A stretch of DNA of 64,000 nt from Denitrobaculum sp965232285 (GCA_965232285.1 CBDDPL010000004.1:2480001-2544000); one strand, 5' to 3'. Shown: positions 51,258 through 60,999, counted from the first letter of the stretch. The notes: a model not told the origin generated them from the sequence alone. Numbers and translations: made by a program.

Positions 51258-51617
51258 TTAGTTTTCGCTGTTGGTGGGCGCGGCTTTTTCTTCCTGGGTC
51301 ACATCCTGGGACGGCAGGCCCTTGTCTTTGTACTCAGCCGAGAAACAAATCAGGTCCCCGCTGCCGGCGAGGAAGCAGTTCAAACCCCGGTCGATCCGAA
51401 GCTCACCGCGCTTGAAGACACCCACGCCTGAAGCCTGCTCCACCGCGCGCGCATGGCCCATATCGTGATAGGCGATGCGGACGGCCTGTTCTCTTTCGAC
51501 GGGTCCGGAAAACTGCGCCGCCAGTTCAACCGAACCAAGCGGGACGGCCGCACTCGCTTGCGCGGCAAAACCGGCAACAACCATACTCGACAAGAGCAGT
51601 TTCACTTTTCCGGGCAT
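51258..51617 (-). CDS. Small secreted protein of unknown function, 119 aa
   Basis: Signal peptide about 1-23 (SSMVVAGFAAQASA), then a compact domain with VELAAQFSGPVEREQAVRIA, DMGHARAVEQASGVGVFKRG, a single pair of cysteines in NCFLAGSGDLICFSAEY that may form a disulphide, and a charged tail. I know no family. It stands alone, facing the SPOR-like gene across a terminator. Exported, probably periplasmic. Confidence 0.65.
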   Translation of the reverse strand: MPGKVKLLLSSMVVAGFAAQASAAVPLGSVELAAQFSGPVEREQAVRIAYHDMGHARAVEQASGVGVFKRGELRIDRGLNCFLAGSGDLICFSAEYKDKGLPSQDVTQEEKAAPTNSEN

Positions 51618-51945
51618 CTTCTCTGTCTCCCGTCAAAAAACACAAAGCATATAGCTGCAATCCAGCCTTTTTGGGCAGTCAGCCCCTTGGCCATTGTTCT
51701 CACAACAGTTGAATAGCGAAATTAAATTAACAAACCGATAACGGATTCTTTGTCCAAGCACTCAATTACTTGAAGTATTTACAGTAAATACGGCGCATTA
51801 TCGTTAGCTGGGAAAAAGCCAGACGCCCCGGTTCCCTCAAGGTCGCGCAGCAACGACGAGTGGCCGCTACGGCTCTACGCTCCGCGAAGGATCAAACCAG
51901 CAAAATCACTCAGGATGATCGTCGCGAAGCGAGTCGCTGCGGCAA
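51618..51945. other. AT-rich intergenic spacer
   Basis: About 330 bases, AT-rich near 51700-51800, with no open frame worth calling, no strong hairpin and no repeat recognised. Confidence 0.5.
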
Positions 51946-52263
51946 TCAGGCGTCGGGTTCGATGTAGGGCTCGATCTCGGCCGTTTCCGCCTGCTGAAGC
52001 TTTTTCCAGCCCTGCCCGGCGGCCACCAGGCAGCTCATGCCCTTCGGCGAAGACATGATCAGCGTCCAGGTTTTCCCGTCGCCCGTCGTGAGGATCTCCA
52101 CCAGGCCGCCATTGTTCGTCACGCCAATCGCCACCGGCGCTTCGCTGTACTTGGATGCCAGCGTCTTCAGAATAGCGTCGCGATCGTCGCACTGCTTGGC
52201 GGCAAGGGCCGGCGAAGAAGCCATCATCATGCCGACGACTAAAGGAAACACCATACGCATCAT
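51946..52263 (-). CDS. Small secreted protein, paralog of 26102-26416
   Basis: A 105-residue exported protein: signal peptide about 1-22 (MMMASSPALAA), then CDDRDAILKTLASKYSEAPV, GGLVEILTTGDGKTWTLIMS and MSCLVAAGQGWKKL. The match to the 26102-26416 product runs along the whole mature part; the end differs (an acidic EPYIEPDA tail here). Two cysteines are conserved. Function unknown; duplicates 25 kb apart suggest a small exported family in this genome. Confidence 0.75.
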   Translation of the reverse strand: MMRMVFPLVVGMMMASSPALAAKQCDDRDAILKTLASKYSEAPVAIGVTNNGGLVEILTTGDGKTWTLIMSSPKGMSCLVAAGQGWKKLQQAETAEIEPYIEPDA

Positions 52264-53486
52264 CTGTTCCTTTCAGTAGTTCCCGACCGCCCAAAACCCG
52301 ATCAGAAAGCAATCAGAAACCAAGCAGCCATGCCACAACAATGACAGACGATCATTAACACTTTCTGAAAACCTTGGTAAATCAATGGTTAACAGGAATT
52401 TACGAAGCAGAACCAGGAGCACCTGCATCTTGGCAGCGGAAGAGTTTCTTAGATTGGACGCCACCGGAATATACAGCACCAGGACCCGATCTGATCATCT
52501 TCGGAACCGCCAAGAACTGGCCAGGCACAAGGCCGCCAGGCAGGTTTCGCCAGGATCTCCTGTCCGCCAGGGCTCATTGAAATCGAAGGATCACAAACAA
52601 ATAAATTAAATCTCAGATTGCGGTCTCCAAGAATGCGTGGCTTGCAATTTGCAAATTGCGTTGCATTTTGCAATAAAAAATCAAAAAACCGAGACGCAGG
52701 ATCTTCGATAGCCTTCAGTAAGATAGCAGTCACTATGGTTAACGCGAGTCTGGAAAGACCCGGTTTCAGGGGCCTTTTTGTCCGCCGCAGTACAAAAATC
52801 CCATCGCTGCCGGCAGGACCCCAAAAACTGGCATAGCCTTTGCTACTAACAACATTGGCACTAGCCCTTAGGAGCATGCTCGTTTGTGCTTCTAAGTCTA
52901 TGGAAGTTACAGGGAAAACCAACTCAGCCGATTAAATTCACTGACGGCGAAGTGGCCCGGGCGAGTCCTGGGCCACTACTTTATCCGAGCTTCCAAGAGT
53001 GAGTGACACGGACACCAGTTGAAGTCCACAGGTAGTGATCACGACGACAAGATGAGAGCGGCGCGGGGGCAACGCCGTTGTTTGAACTGGTATCAGGAGG
53101 AGCCACTTGTTCTATCGCCCGGCGTCCATCGACGACTGCCTGACTTGCGGTCGGCACCCGAGTATCTGCACCTGCTATCCCCTTCTTACGATCTCCAAGA
53201 GCTTCGCGCGACGAAACCCGGCAGCTAGAAAGCCGCAGCAGCCCCGGCACCGGCTGGCACGCTTCCAGAAGCAACCGCAGTCCCGCCGGCTCGAAAGCCG
53301 CTCCCTTCGGACGCGCGTCCCGGCAGCCCAGACAGGACGATAATCCCTGATCGGCGATTGGCGCACCGCCGCAGTTCTGAGATAATCCGAGGCGACGAAT
53401 CGCCATAGGCTCGCACCTTCTCCAAACGTCTCTTCTGGGGCGGGAGTTGTCGTGAGCAAGCACCGCCTACTCGGGACGAATGAATC
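52264..53486. other. 1.2-kb gene-poor stretch with palindromes
   Basis: No recognised protein family on either strand; the longer frames have skewed, repeat-poor compositions. At 52644-52659 there is a perfect 16-bp palindrome GCAATTTGCAAATTGC, and at 52951-52977 a strong stem AGTGGCCC / GGGCCACT that looks like a terminator for plus-strand transcription. A short frame at 53107-53343 is listed separately. Confidence 0.45.
53107..53343 (+). CDS. Possible small cysteine-cluster protein (weak call)
   Basis: A 78-codon frame starting at TTG with a perfect AGGAGG seven bases upstream. The first 30 residues look protein-like and carry a Cys cluster (SIDDCLTCGRHPSICTCYPL) suited to metal binding. 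After about residue 35 the sequence becomes Arg/Pro/Gln-rich and unconvincing, so the true gene may be shorter or frameshifted. No family known. Reported because of the ribosome site and the cysteine spacing only. Confidence 0.3.
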   Translation: MFYRPASIDDCLTCGRHPSICTCYPLLTISKSFARRNPAARKPQQPRHRLARFQKQPQSRRLESRSLRTRVPAAQTGR

Positions 53487-54500
53487 TTGAACACCCCACC
53501 CTGCGTCATGGTTTTTGGCCGCAAAGCCGCCCAGAAGGCGCCGAGGCTGAAGGAATTGCTAACAAGCGACTGGGAAATCGTCTGCTGTATTCCTGAGGAG
53601 ACTCCACCGGAGGTCTTACGCACGGTGGCAAGCCGGGCGAAAGCGGTCGTCAGCGGCCGGCCGAACAGCGAACTGCCCCCTTTACCGGCGTTGGAGCTCT
53701 TTCAGATCCCCTTTGCGGGTTACGACTGGATCACGCCGCAGGAGCTTCCCGCCGGCAGCCTCTTCTGCAACGCCTTCGAACACGAGCCGGCCATCGCCGA
53801 ATACCTGATGCTCGCGATGCTGGAGTCGGAAATCGGCCTCTTGCGGGATTCGCTGGCATTTCGGGCCAAGAGCTGGAATGGCCGCACGGCCGGCGCGGGA
53901 CCGACCCACGGCGAACTGCGGGGCAAGCACCTCGGCATTCTGGGTTACGGCCATATCGGGACTGAACTGGCGAGCCGGGCGGCCGCCTTCGGTATGCGCA
54001 TCGCGGCGATCGCGAACCGTCCTAAGGCACTCACTGCACCACTTGACTGGCTTGGCACCCAGGACGACCTCGGCCGACTTCTGGCGGAAAGCGATTATCT
54101 CGCGGTCTGCTGCCCGCTGACCGAAAAGACCCGGGACCTGATAGATTCGGCCGCCTTTGACGCCATGAAATCCAATGCTGTTCTCATCAATGTCGCCCGC
54201 GGAGCCATCGTGAATGAAGAGGCTCTGTTTTGCGCTTTGAAGGAGCGAAAGATCCGGGGCGCGGTCATCGATGTCTGGTATCAGTACCCCACCCCGGAAG
54301 ACCCGGCTGTCCCGCCGTCCCGCTTTGCTTTCCATGAACTCGACAATGTCATCATGACGCCGCACAACTCAGGCTGGACAGAGGAAACCATCGATCGCCG
54401 CTGGCGCTTTGTCGCCGCGAATCTGGATCGCCTTGCCCGGGGAGAAGAGTTGCAGAACGTCGCGTTTCAGGGCACGGGGCCAAGGCCTCAGCTTGACTAG
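53487..54500 (+). CDS. D-2-hydroxyacid dehydrogenase family protein
   Basis: About 337 residues with a TTG start at 53487 or ATG at 53508. The NAD-binding domain (about 120-285) has GKHLGILGYGHIGTELASRA (GxGxxG), SDYLAVCCPLTEKTRDLID, MKSNAVLINVARGAIVNEEA with the catalytic Arg, and IRGAVIDVWYQYPTPEDP where the usual VFxxEPLP is altered. The catalytic His is in VIMTPHNSGW. It reduces a 2-ketoacid with NAD(P)H or works in reverse; the substrate is unknown. Single gene. Confidence 0.85.
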   Translation: MNTPPCVMVFGRKAAQKAPRLKELLTSDWEIVCCIPEETPPEVLRTVASRAKAVVSGRPNSELPPLPALELFQIPFAGYDWITPQELPAGSLFCNAFEHEPAIAEYLMLAMLESEIGLLRDSLAFRAKSWNGRTAGAGPTHGELRGKHLGILGYGHIGTELASRAAAFGMRIAAIANRPKALTAPLDWLGTQDDLGRLLAESDYLAVCCPLTEKTRDLIDSAAFDAMKSNAVLINVARGAIVNEEALFCALKERKIRGAVIDVWYQYPTPEDPAVPPSRFAFHELDNVIMTPHNSGWTEETIDRRWRFVAANLDRLARGEELQNVAFQGTGPRPQLD

Positions 54501-54515
54501 GTAAAGTCTGGCGCC

Positions 54516-56393
54516 TCAGGCCAGCAGGCGGTAAACGCTGACCTCTCGCATCTTGCCCTTTACCTGAAAACTGCCGGCCTCTTCGAAGCTGATGCCGCTT
54601 TCCTCGACCTGGGAGACCACAGCGTCGGATACCAGGATCGTGACCGCCTCGCCGCGGTCGAGTTCCTTGCCCAGTGCCTCCAGCCGCTGTCCGGTATTCA
54701 CGGTATCGCCGACGATGGTGTAGTTCATTCGACCGGGCGCACCGATGTTTCCGACCACGACAGGGCCCGTATGGATCCCAATCCTCACCCTGATGCGCGG
54801 CTCCTGGCTGATCGCGCGCTTGGCATTCTCCGCCTCGACCGCCTGCACCATTTTTACAGCCGCCCGACAGGCCCGCGCCGCCGTGTCGGCCTGTTCTTCC
54901 GGCGCTCCCCAGAAGGCCATCAGACCGTCGCCGATAAACTTGTCGATGGTCCCCTCTTCGGCATCGACGCAACCGCCGAGCAGGGCAAAGTGCTCGTTCA
55001 GAAGGCTGGCGATATCCGCGGCGGGAAGCCGTTCGGACTCCGTGCTGAAGCCTACGATGTCCGTGAACATCACCGTCAGAATCCGTTCCTGGGATTCCAG
55101 CCTGCTGGCATCGCCGCTTCGAATCAACCGGGTTACCAGCGCGCGCGGAACGTAAGTTTCGAACCAGCGCAGTCCGGCCAGCATCGAGTTAAAGGCGGCA
55201 GCCTGATCGTTCAACTCCCGAACCCGGCTGCCCGGCAGCGCGTGCACATGGGACAGGTCCAGGGCCCCGATCTGCGTCGCGCTTTGTGCCAGCAGGCTGA
55301 TCGGGCGTGCCAGCCGACGGCCGAGCCAGACCGCCCCCAGGGTCGCAATCACGGCAATGGCCAGACCCGCTGCAGCCGCAAAGCCGAGACGATCCAGTTC
55401 ATCGTCGGCGTCATCGGAAATCAGCCAGGCGCCGATGGCCCAGGGCGGGCTGCCGAAGTCGTTGACCCAACGATAGATCGCGACATGCTCGATCTCACCG
55501 ACCTCCATGATCACGACATTGACCCCGGCCTTCGCCGCGCCGTCGAACAGGTCGGCGGTGTCACCCTTCCAGATCCCCTCCAGGACGATATCCCCGACCC
55601 GGTCGAGCGCGACGACTGGGTTGTCTTCCGACTGTTCAGGATGCGTTTGCGTCAGCAGCGGGTGCGCCAGCACCCGGTCCCGCCCATAGAGGATAAAGGC
55701 GTTGACATCGAACAGGTCCCCCACCTCGGTCACGTACTTGGAGAGCTCGGACAAGGACACCCCGACCGCGAGGAAGCCGACATACTCGCCGTCGACCCTG
55801 AGCGGCTGCACGAGGTTCACATAGCTGATCCCCACCTCGGAGGAGAAGACGATATCGTCCCAGAAGGGACCGGTGGCCGCCCGGGCGCGTTCGTCTTTGA
55901 TCCTGGCGGTTTCCGAGTTATCCCGCTCCACGACGATCACGTTTGACGGATCATCGGGCGCATCGTTAACCACGATAAGCTGTCGAAAATCCGTATCCCA
56001 AAACACAATCACCTCGATCTGGGGTGCGGCGGCAAGACTGCCGGACAGCAGATCGGACATACGCCGCTGGTCCGACGGCTCGACGTCACCCGCGGCAACG
56101 CGGCGGCGGACGAACTCTACCTGCGCCAGAGCGGGTTCAAGATAGCCTCGGACGTCACTCTCGATCGAGCCGATGATCAAAACCGAGCGCTGGTTCAGGA
56201 GATCGACGGTGTTCCGCTGACTGGTCCACAAACCGATCACGAGCACCGATACCACGGCGGCCAGAACCAAAACGGCCATACTTCCGGCCAGAACCAGCGC
56301 GACCGGCAGGGTCGAGGAACGACGGACCACGGTATCCTGTGGTTCGCTGCTCGTCAGGCTGTCGCCTTCGGCGTCACGCTGAGAGGGCATCAC
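54516..56393 (-). CDS. Adenylate/guanylate cyclase with extracytoplasmic Cache sensor and HAMP
   Basis: A 625-residue signalling protein. Span 1 at about 28-52 (ALVLAGSMAVLVLAAVVSVL), a Cache-type periplasmic sensor about 60-330 (FWDDIVFSSEVGISYVNLVQ; YVGFLAVGVSLSELSKYVTE), span 2 about 333-355, HAMP (RRLARPISLLAQSATQIGAL), and the class III cyclase catalytic domain about 440-600: VMFTDIVGFSTESE with metal-binding Asp, GTIDKFIGDGLMAFWGAP, and MNYTIVGDTVNTGQRLEAL with the transition-state Asn/Arg region. It makes cAMP (or cGMP) in response to an outside ligand. Monocistronic. Confidence 0.9.
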   Translation of the reverse strand: MMPSQRDAEGDSLTSSEPQDTVVRRSSTLPVALVLAGSMAVLVLAAVVSVLVIGLWTSQRNTVDLLNQRSVLIIGSIESDVRGYLEPALAQVEFVRRRVAAGDVEPSDQRRMSDLLSGSLAAAPQIEVIVFWDTDFRQLIVVNDAPDDPSNVIVVERDNSETARIKDERARAATGPFWDDIVFSSEVGISYVNLVQPLRVDGEYVGFLAVGVSLSELSKYVTEVGDLFDVNAFILYGRDRVLAHPLLTQTHPEQSEDNPVVALDRVGDIVLEGIWKGDTADLFDGAAKAGVNVVIMEVGEIEHVAIYRWVNDFGSPPWAIGAWLISDDADDELDRLGFAAAAGLAIAVIATLGAVWLGRRLARPISLLAQSATQIGALDLSHVHALPGSRVRELNDQAAAFNSMLAGLRWFETYVPRALVTRLIRSGDASRLESQERILTVMFTDIVGFSTESERLPAADIASLLNEHFALLGGCVDAEEGTIDKFIGDGLMAFWGAPEEQADTAARACRAAVKMVQAVEAENAKRAISQEPRIRVRIGIHTGPVVVGNIGAPGRMNYTIVGDTVNTGQRLEALGKELDRGEAVTILVSDAVVSQVEESGISFEEAGSFQVKGKMREVSVYRLLA

Positions 56394-56566
56394 GTTTGGT
56401 CTGATCTCTTAAAGTTATCGCCGCGGGGTCTTAGCGTTACGCGCACATTTGCGCAGTCAGATCACCATGCAAGACACGGACGTGCAACATAACCGTCATC
56501 TTCCGCAGATTCACAGAACTTTTGAAGGAACTGCCAAGACGCCCGAATTGCGACCGGTCGATCGGA

Positions 56567-57346
56567 TCAAACCGACTTCATTTTGGTGGAAAGAACCGCA
56601 GCCACCTCTTCGATCGGACAATTGCGCAGATCTTCGACGGTTTCGTCGTCGACCCAGAACAGCGACTTGATGATCGCCGCGGTTAGCTGACATTCGCTGG
56701 TGCAGTGGTGCCGCGCAAGGACCAGAGCATGGTAGCTGCGCGCCTTGCCCTTTGTGCGCTTGAGCTTCTTCCAGCCCGCTTTCAGCATCGAGCGGCCGGA
56801 CTCCAGGCTCACCGCGAAGGGCACCGTGGAAAAGGCCTTGCGGGCGCGTTTGGCTTTCTTCTTTGCGATGATGTAGGGCAGAGCCACGCGCAGGACATGA
56901 TTATAGTCGTGACTGTTGGGCTTGGCGCCGGAATAACTGCCGGCATTGGCCAGGATCGTTTCCAGTTCCCTGATATGCTGATGGGTTTTGGCGGCTGAAA
57001 CACCTGCCTGAACAGAGAAGCCCACCGAGAACACGAGGCTGGCAACCAACAACCCGATAGGACCGGCACCTGCGATTGTGGCTCCCGTCGCCAGCGCCAC
57101 CACGCCTGGTGAATTGGTTGCAAACTGAGCGACCGTGACCCCATAGGAGCCAACCGTCGAAGTGGCGTTGCCGGCAGATTTTAGGAAGGTGCTGCGGTTG
57201 AGAATCTTATTGTTCTCAGGAACCGGTGTCGGGAGCGGACCATGAAAGACATTCGAGTTATAGATATGCTCCGGCGCGTCCTCGCTGTCCTCGTCCAGTT
57301 GCGCCTCAATCTCATCAAGTATGTCCAAAGGATCCTGATTCGGCAT
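56567..57346 (-). CDS. Hypothetical protein with Gly/Ala-rich hydrophobic segment, 259 aa
   Basis: An acidic N-terminal tail (DPLDILDEIEAQLDEDSEDA) leads to a long Gly/Ala/Val segment at about 70-115 (VVALATGATIAGAGPIGLLV, ASLVFSVGFSVQAG) that could cross or lie in a membrane, followed by a basic region (PYIIAKKKAKRARKA) and a soluble end with AIIKSLFWVDDETVEDLRNC. No family recognised. A hydrophobic hairpin with acidic head and basic tail is also seen in secreted or pore-forming effectors, but nothing else supports that. Single gene. Confidence 0.6.
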   Translation of the reverse strand: MPNQDPLDILDEIEAQLDEDSEDAPEHIYNSNVFHGPLPTPVPENNKILNRSTFLKSAGNATSTVGSYGVTVAQFATNSPGVVALATGATIAGAGPIGLLVASLVFSVGFSVQAGVSAAKTHQHIRELETILANAGSYSGAKPNSHDYNHVLRVALPYIIAKKKAKRARKAFSTVPFAVSLESGRSMLKAGWKKLKRTKGKARSYHALVLARHHCTSECQLTAAIIKSLFWVDDETVEDLRNCPIEEVAAVLSTKMKSV

Positions 57347-57502
57347 GTCGTCTGCTCCCGGCCGACCGTGGTTCTGTTTGTGCGCCCTTCAAAAAGACCT
57401 CGCATCGGTACAACAGATCCCTGCCCTTGCCAAGCGGGCAAGGCTCCTTGATCGCGTCGCTCGCGTTATGAGGGTAAATTATTAAATCAACGCGCCCTAT
57501 TG

Positions 57503-58738
57503 CTAAACAAGGGTGAGCGAGCGCTCAAGAAGCCAATAGCCTGCCACGAGTGCAATGACCGCCAGCGTCGTTGTCCGGACCTGCAGGACCGCGCGATCGG
57601 AAACACGGGACAGAAGCGCCAGAACCGCGAGCGTCGCCAGTAAAACCAGGATCTGGCCAAGCTCGATTCCCAGGTTGAAGGCGGCCAGCGACAGGATGAG
57701 GTCCGGCGCGCTCCGTCCCAGGATATCGCTGAGGACAAAGGAAAAGCCGAAACCGTGCAGCAGCCCGATGGCGGCAATCACCCAGGGCGTTCCCAGAGTC
57801 TTCCGAAAGGCCGCGAAACAGGCGTAGAGCACCGAAGCGGCGATCGCCGCCTCGACGGCGGGAATGAACCAGGACCAGGACGGCACGAAACCCAGAAAGG
57901 CCGCCACAAGGGTCAGGGAGTGCCCGAGCGTGAAGGCCGTGACGAGCCAGATCAGACGGACCGAGGCGCCGGCGCCAAGGGCCAGACAAATCACCAGCAC
58001 GACATGATCGAGGCCCTTGAGGATGTGCAAGACTCCCTGCCAGACGAAAGCAGTCACAGATGACACCCAGGAGCCATCAAGCAGCACCGTCTCGATCAGT
58101 TGCCCGGGGATACTGTAGGAAAGCGGGCCCTCGCCGCGCGCGTCGAGGATGTGGTTGTCGATCGTGACGCCTTCAGGCAAAGGCAGTTCGGGATACCCCG
58201 CGGCAAGGCTGAGATCGCCATCCACAATCGGCGCCTCCAGTGCAAAAGCCGCTTCGATGACCGCTTCCCCGAAGACGGGATCGATGCGCGCGCCCTGCCT
58301 CTCCAACGAGAGGCGCGCCTCTTCAGCCGAAGCAAAGTTTTCGCGCGGCGTGCGCCCGACCACGCGGCTGCGCAACAGGCGAACGTCCAGTTTTCGGCCG
58401 TTCTGTTGCCACATCAACCCGTTTCCAAGACGGGTCCGAAATTCCTCGGCCTTCTCGTCCAGTGCCGCCAGCGAGATTCGGTATCGCGGTACGGCGGCCG
58501 CCTGATCCAGGTACAGCAGATCGCTGCCCAAGGGTTGGCGGCTGACGCGCGCACTGCGCACCACATCGGCGAAGAACAGCGGCGCCGGCGCCCGCAGATA
58601 GACGACCAGCCCGCCCGCCTCTTCAGCCACGATGAGAGTCCGGAGCTTACTGCCTTGCGAGAAGTGCGCTTCGGCGCTCCTGAACGGAAGCGCCGCGAGC
58701 AACAAAAGAACAACGAGAAAAAAACGAAATGCTGTCAT
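57503..58738 (-). CDS. HupE/UreJ-family membrane protein
   Basis: A 411-residue protein: signal peptide about 1-24 (ALPFRSAEAH), a periplasmic region to about 220, then about six spans with the HupE/UreJ_2 landmarks GVLHILKGLDHVVLVICLAL, VTAFTLGHSLTLVAAFLGFV, VEAAIAASVLYACFAA, GLLHGFGFSFVLSDI and AAFNLGIELGQILVLL. The conserved His residues in HILKGLDH, GHS and LLHGFGF suggest metal (Ni/Co) handling, as in HupE-type permeases. Larger versions with a periplasmic domain exist in many proteobacteria; specificity is unknown. Confidence 0.82.
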   Translation of the reverse strand: MTAFRFFLVVLLLLAALPFRSAEAHFSQGSKLRTLIVAEEAGGLVVYLRAPAPLFFADVVRSARVSRQPLGSDLLYLDQAAAVPRYRISLAALDEKAEEFRTRLGNGLMWQQNGRKLDVRLLRSRVVGRTPRENFASAEEARLSLERQGARIDPVFGEAVIEAAFALEAPIVDGDLSLAAGYPELPLPEGVTIDNHILDARGEGPLSYSIPGQLIETVLLDGSWVSSVTAFVWQGVLHILKGLDHVVLVICLALGAGASVRLIWLVTAFTLGHSLTLVAAFLGFVPSWSWFIPAVEAAIAASVLYACFAAFRKTLGTPWVIAAIGLLHGFGFSFVLSDILGRSAPDLILSLAAFNLGIELGQILVLLATLAVLALLSRVSDRAVLQVRTTTLAVIALVAGYWLLERSLTLV

Positions 58739-58791
58739 AACTCAACCCGCGAAAGCGGCCCGGGCAGCGAACTGCCCGAGCCACTCACCTC

Positions 58792-60735
58792 CTATTCCCA
58801 GCCAGCTTTCTGCCAGCCCATCTCGGGGATGGTTTCGACCACCTCGAACTGGAGCTTGTGCGTGAAGGTGCGGCCGTAGCGGTCGGTGGTGCGAACCTCC
58901 AGCGTATGCGCACCCAAAGGCAGGCTCGCGGGCAGGTCGGCGCGCCAGAGATGGCTGGACTTCTTGGTCAGCATCCAGGACTGGAAGGGACCGGCGATCG
59001 GCGTCTTCCATTCATAACCGCGCCAGGTGGTGTAGCCGGCGGTGTCATCGCCACCCGCCGCGGAACGGAAGGTCATGCGCCCCTGCGTCGCCTGCCTGGA
59101 AAGCGCGAGCGGGTCCGCGTAGTCGGGTCCGCTCAGGACCTTTTCACCCTCGCCGGCCTGGGTCCGCGTCGCCTGGATGGCGGCGCCCCCGTTGACCGAT
59201 ACCGAGACGTCGCTTTCCTTGGAGCCGTTCCAGACGTTGACGGCGACCCAGGTGCCTTTCTTGAGATCATCCAGCGTCAGCATGTTCATGTCGCCGAGGT
59301 CATTGACCGTGACCGGCGGCACCACATCGGCCGGGACCGGATAGCTATCAGCATAGGCCAGCAGCTTCTTCGCCCAGTCGCGGAAGCGCGGGGTGTTGAA
59401 GGAGGCATGCATCTGATCCTGTTCCGTGCCGCCGAAGGTCCTGTAGGTGTCGACGTAGTCGGCGCCGTCGAAGTCGAGCACATAGTAGCCGCGCGGCGAG
59501 CCCAGACGCTGGGTGCCGTGGGGGACACCCTGGTCGTTCAGGTCACCGGCCCACCAGGAACCGGAAAGACCACCGGTCACGATCTGATGGAAAGGTGCCG
59601 CCGAGGTACCGGTGTTCTTCTCCCAGCCTTCGAAGAACTCGCCGGGCAGGATCTGTTCGGTCGTGTGGGTGTGGCCGGAGAGACCGAGCGCCGGGCGGTC
59701 GCCGATGATCTCGTAGAGCGCCGCCAGATTGTCGGTCTGGTGCTTCTGCGCGCCCGCATCCGTGTAGGTCACGAAAGGGATGTGCGCATTGATCACGATC
59801 AGCCGGTCTTTCGGCACATTCGCGAGATCGTTCCGCAGCCACTCGAGCTGACGCTCATGGATGACGCCGTTGTAGCTCGGCTTGCCGGCGGGATCGCAGA
59901 AGGCGTGCTGGTCGACGCCGTTACAGGGATAGCGGACATTGTCGAGCACCACGAAGTGCACCTTGCCGATATCGAAGGAGTAGTATTCCGGCCCCCATTC
60001 GCGGCGAAAGGTATCGAAGGAATCCGCATCCGAGGTCGCATCGAAGTCCAGGTCGTGGTTCCCGCCGACGAAGTACTGCGGCACACCACCGACCGAGATG
60101 ATCCGCTTGAAGCGCGGGTAGAGCGAAAGATCGTCGCCCATCACATCGCCTTCGAAGATCAAGCATTCGGTGTTTGAGTTGTCGCGGGTCGCCAGCAGCC
60201 TGCCGGCGGTCTCGCGGACGTAAGAGACTTCCCGGTTGCTGTAGGGCTGGGCATCGCCGAACACCAGGCACTGGAACTTGTCACCGGTTCCATCGGCGAT
60301 CAGCGGAAAGTTCACGGCCTCGGGCAGCGGTCCGGTCGGCTCGATACCGCCGTAACGCAGATCCGGGGATCCGGCCACCTTATGGACGTAGTTGAACTGC
60401 GGCACCATATCGTCGCTCACCGGCGTGGAGTGGCCGGCAGGCTTGGTGATGAAGAGGTTCATGTCTTTATAGGCCGGCAGTTCGTAGGCACCGTTCTGGT
60501 CGGTGGTCACCACTTCTTTGCCGTTGGACACCAGGACACCCGCGACGCCGGCTTCACCCGCATCAAGCACAGAGTTCCGATTGGCATCGATGAAGACCTT
60601 GCCGCGCGCCATGTCGGCGGGCGAAGACCCGCGCACGACGTGGACCGAGCCTATGTAGGAGGCATCTTTTGCACTGGCGGCTGCCGCGAATGTCGCGCAG
60701 CCCATCAGCAATAGAAGGCTTACTGACCGGATCAT
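58792..60735 (-). CDS. Secreted calcineurin-like phosphoesterase with flanking beta domains
   Basis: A 647-residue exported protein; signal peptide 1-22. Residues about 40-125 form a SdrD-type beta domain (RGKVFIDANRNSVLDAGEAG), then the metallophosphatase core with VFGDAQPY (variant of the D-x-H/Q motif), CLIFEGDVMGDD, YFVGGNHDLDF (GNHD), VINAHIPF, and GLSGHTHTTEQ (GHxH). The C-terminal half has further beta domains (APFHQIVTGGLSGSWWAG; TLEVRTTDRYGRTFTHKLQF). Probably a periplasmic or surface phosphoesterase; ATG 60735 is set by the signal peptide. The substrate is unknown. Divergent from the aromatic operon. Confidence 0.85.
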   Translation of the reverse strand: MIRSVSLLLLMGCATFAAAASAKDASYIGSVHVVRGSSPADMARGKVFIDANRNSVLDAGEAGVAGVLVSNGKEVVTTDQNGAYELPAYKDMNLFITKPAGHSTPVSDDMVPQFNYVHKVAGSPDLRYGGIEPTGPLPEAVNFPLIADGTGDKFQCLVFGDAQPYSNREVSYVRETAGRLLATRDNSNTECLIFEGDVMGDDLSLYPRFKRIISVGGVPQYFVGGNHDLDFDATSDADSFDTFRREWGPEYYSFDIGKVHFVVLDNVRYPCNGVDQHAFCDPAGKPSYNGVIHERQLEWLRNDLANVPKDRLIVINAHIPFVTYTDAGAQKHQTDNLAALYEIIGDRPALGLSGHTHTTEQILPGEFFEGWEKNTGTSAAPFHQIVTGGLSGSWWAGDLNDQGVPHGTQRLGSPRGYYVLDFDGADYVDTYRTFGGTEQDQMHASFNTPRFRDWAKKLLAYADSYPVPADVVPPVTVNDLGDMNMLTLDDLKKGTWVAVNVWNGSKESDVSVSVNGGAAIQATRTQAGEGEKVLSGPDYADPLALSRQATQGRMTFRSAAGGDDTAGYTTWRGYEWKTPIAGPFQSWMLTKKSSHLWRADLPASLPLGAHTLEVRTTDRYGRTFTHKLQFEVVETIPEMGWQKAGWE

Positions 60736-60999
60736 ATTCCAGACTCTCTTCCATGGGTTACAGGAGGTGGGGCCCAGACGGGCCAAAGGGGTCGCACTCT
60801 CGGGTTGGACTTGCGCCTACCGAAAGTGAGTCTGCCCGCCACCCGTGACGCGGGTTTGTCGTTAAGGTTACGGTTTCTTGATGCTCGGGCTATCATAACC
60901 TGTCCGCTCTGCGGACAAAGCACAGGCCGCACTGTGCGTTGCGAAAACGACGATCTAACTTTTATCGCCGCCCAGACAGCATTCAGGAGAAACAACCGC
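60736..60999. other. Divergent promoter region of phosphoesterase and aromatic operon
   Basis: 264 bases. The inverted pair TGTCCGCTCTGCGGAC at 60900-60917 could be an operator for the aromatic operon. AGGAGA at 60985-60990 is the ribosome site for the dioxygenase gene. Confidence 0.45.

Noticed and set aside
52449..52922. A 157-codon minus-strand frame in the gene-poor stretch
   Set aside because: No family pattern, no ribosome site, and it runs through the palindromic and A-rich tracts; probably random.
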